From positions 1 to 6,445 of the forward strand of contig JAQBZS010000444.1 in assembly GCA_027622115.1 (NCBI GenBank): a stretch of DNA of 6,445 nt, given 5' to 3'. The translations under genes were made by a program, and so were the position numbers. How positions within the stretch are numbered: the stretch's first letter is position 1; each line of letters opens with the position of its first letter. Of the stretch, positions 6,258 to 6,445 are shown one piece after another. Under the pieces are notes generated by a model that searched no databases, was not told the origin of the DNA, and saw only the letters and a program-made list of their open reading frames with translations. The DNA is from Planctomycetota bacterium. GTDB lineage: Bacteria; Planctomycetota; Planctomycetia; Planctomycetales; Planctomycetaceae.

Positions 6258-6445
6258 AACTACCCCTTTACTCTTTCCCGTTGCACGTCCTTTCGCAGCC
6301 TGTTCGCATTGACGTTCACAACTGCGATGCAGTTTCTGCCCCAGATGCTGCTTTTGCTGTACCGAAAAACAGAAGCACTTCGTCGTTGCCGCCGTAGCTT
6401 TACAGTTCCCGCAAAGCAAATCCGTCAGTTGAGGAAGATTACGAG
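6258..6445 (-). other. Upstream region of the HD gene with open cysteine-rich frame
   Basis: The 188 bases upstream of the GTG start contain no stop in the HD frame, and that frame is still open at the window edge. The 62 codons would encode a basic segment with six cysteines (CxxC, CxC and CxxxC spacing) and many Lys/Gln. By my count about 45% of third positions are G or C, clearly lower than in the HD body, which argues against normal coding. An imperfect hairpin lies at 6349-6377. I see no convincing -35/-10 pair. It may be leader DNA, or the end of an upstream gene read in the same frame. Confidence 0.4.
6263..6269 (-). promoter_or_regulatory. Ribosome binding site of the HD-domain gene
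   Basis: The minus strand reads AAAGGGG, then five bases (TAGTT), then the GTG start. This purine-rich Shine-Dalgarno-like site at normal spacing decides the start at 6257 over the upstream TTG. Confidence 0.65.

Noticed and set aside
6349..6377. Riboswitch or attenuator upstream of the HD gene
   Set aside because: Only a 9-bp hairpin interrupted by a three-base bulge is visible. There is no recognised aptamer core and no terminator partner.

Overview
The window suggests a planctomycete (Planctomycetota, Pirellulales/Rhodopirellula-like). No marker gene is present. The inference rests on one very large cysteine-free secreted mosaic protein that combines FG-GAP, GEVED, Calx-beta, RTX and fibronectin-like modules in a style I associate with that phylum, and on a GC-rich intergenic element of a kind I also associate with it.

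Layout: (1) Positions 1-5373, plus strand, hold the 3' part of a giant surface or secreted protein gene. It is open through the left edge, so the true start and any signal peptide lie outside the window; 1790 codons are visible. Module order: end of an FG-GAP (integrin-alpha-like) propeller; a beta-rich filamentous-haemagglutinin/autotransporter-like stretch; a GEVED domain; a Calx-beta domain; Calx-beta-like copy A; an unassigned beta-rich linker; 16 uninterrupted RTX nonapeptides; a short post-RTX module; Calx-beta-like copy B; five fibronectin-III-like repeats; an acidic C-terminal tail. (2) Positions 5374-5789 lie between two convergent genes. They contain a strongly structured GC-rich element directly after the tandem stop TGA-TAG, then about 340 bases with no convincing gene but with both strands open in mirrored registers, possibly a decayed gene. 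(3) Positions 5790-6257, minus strand, encode a small stand-alone HD-domain phosphohydrolase of the RelA/SpoT-hydrolase type, preceded by a good ribosome binding site. Its frame stays open upstream to the window edge with a cysteine-rich extension that is probably not translated with it.

The two genes show no functional link: they converge and share no promoter. The large protein is probably a calcium-stabilised adhesin or extracellular matrix/surface-layer component. The small enzyme is cytoplasmic and may act on (p)ppGpp-like nucleotides. I see no CRISPR array, tRNA, rRNA, intact insertion sequence or defence system. The most unusual points are the RTX array bracketed by two homologous domains, the unassigned tail and linker of the giant protein, and the structured intergenic element. 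None amounts to a demonstrated new system.
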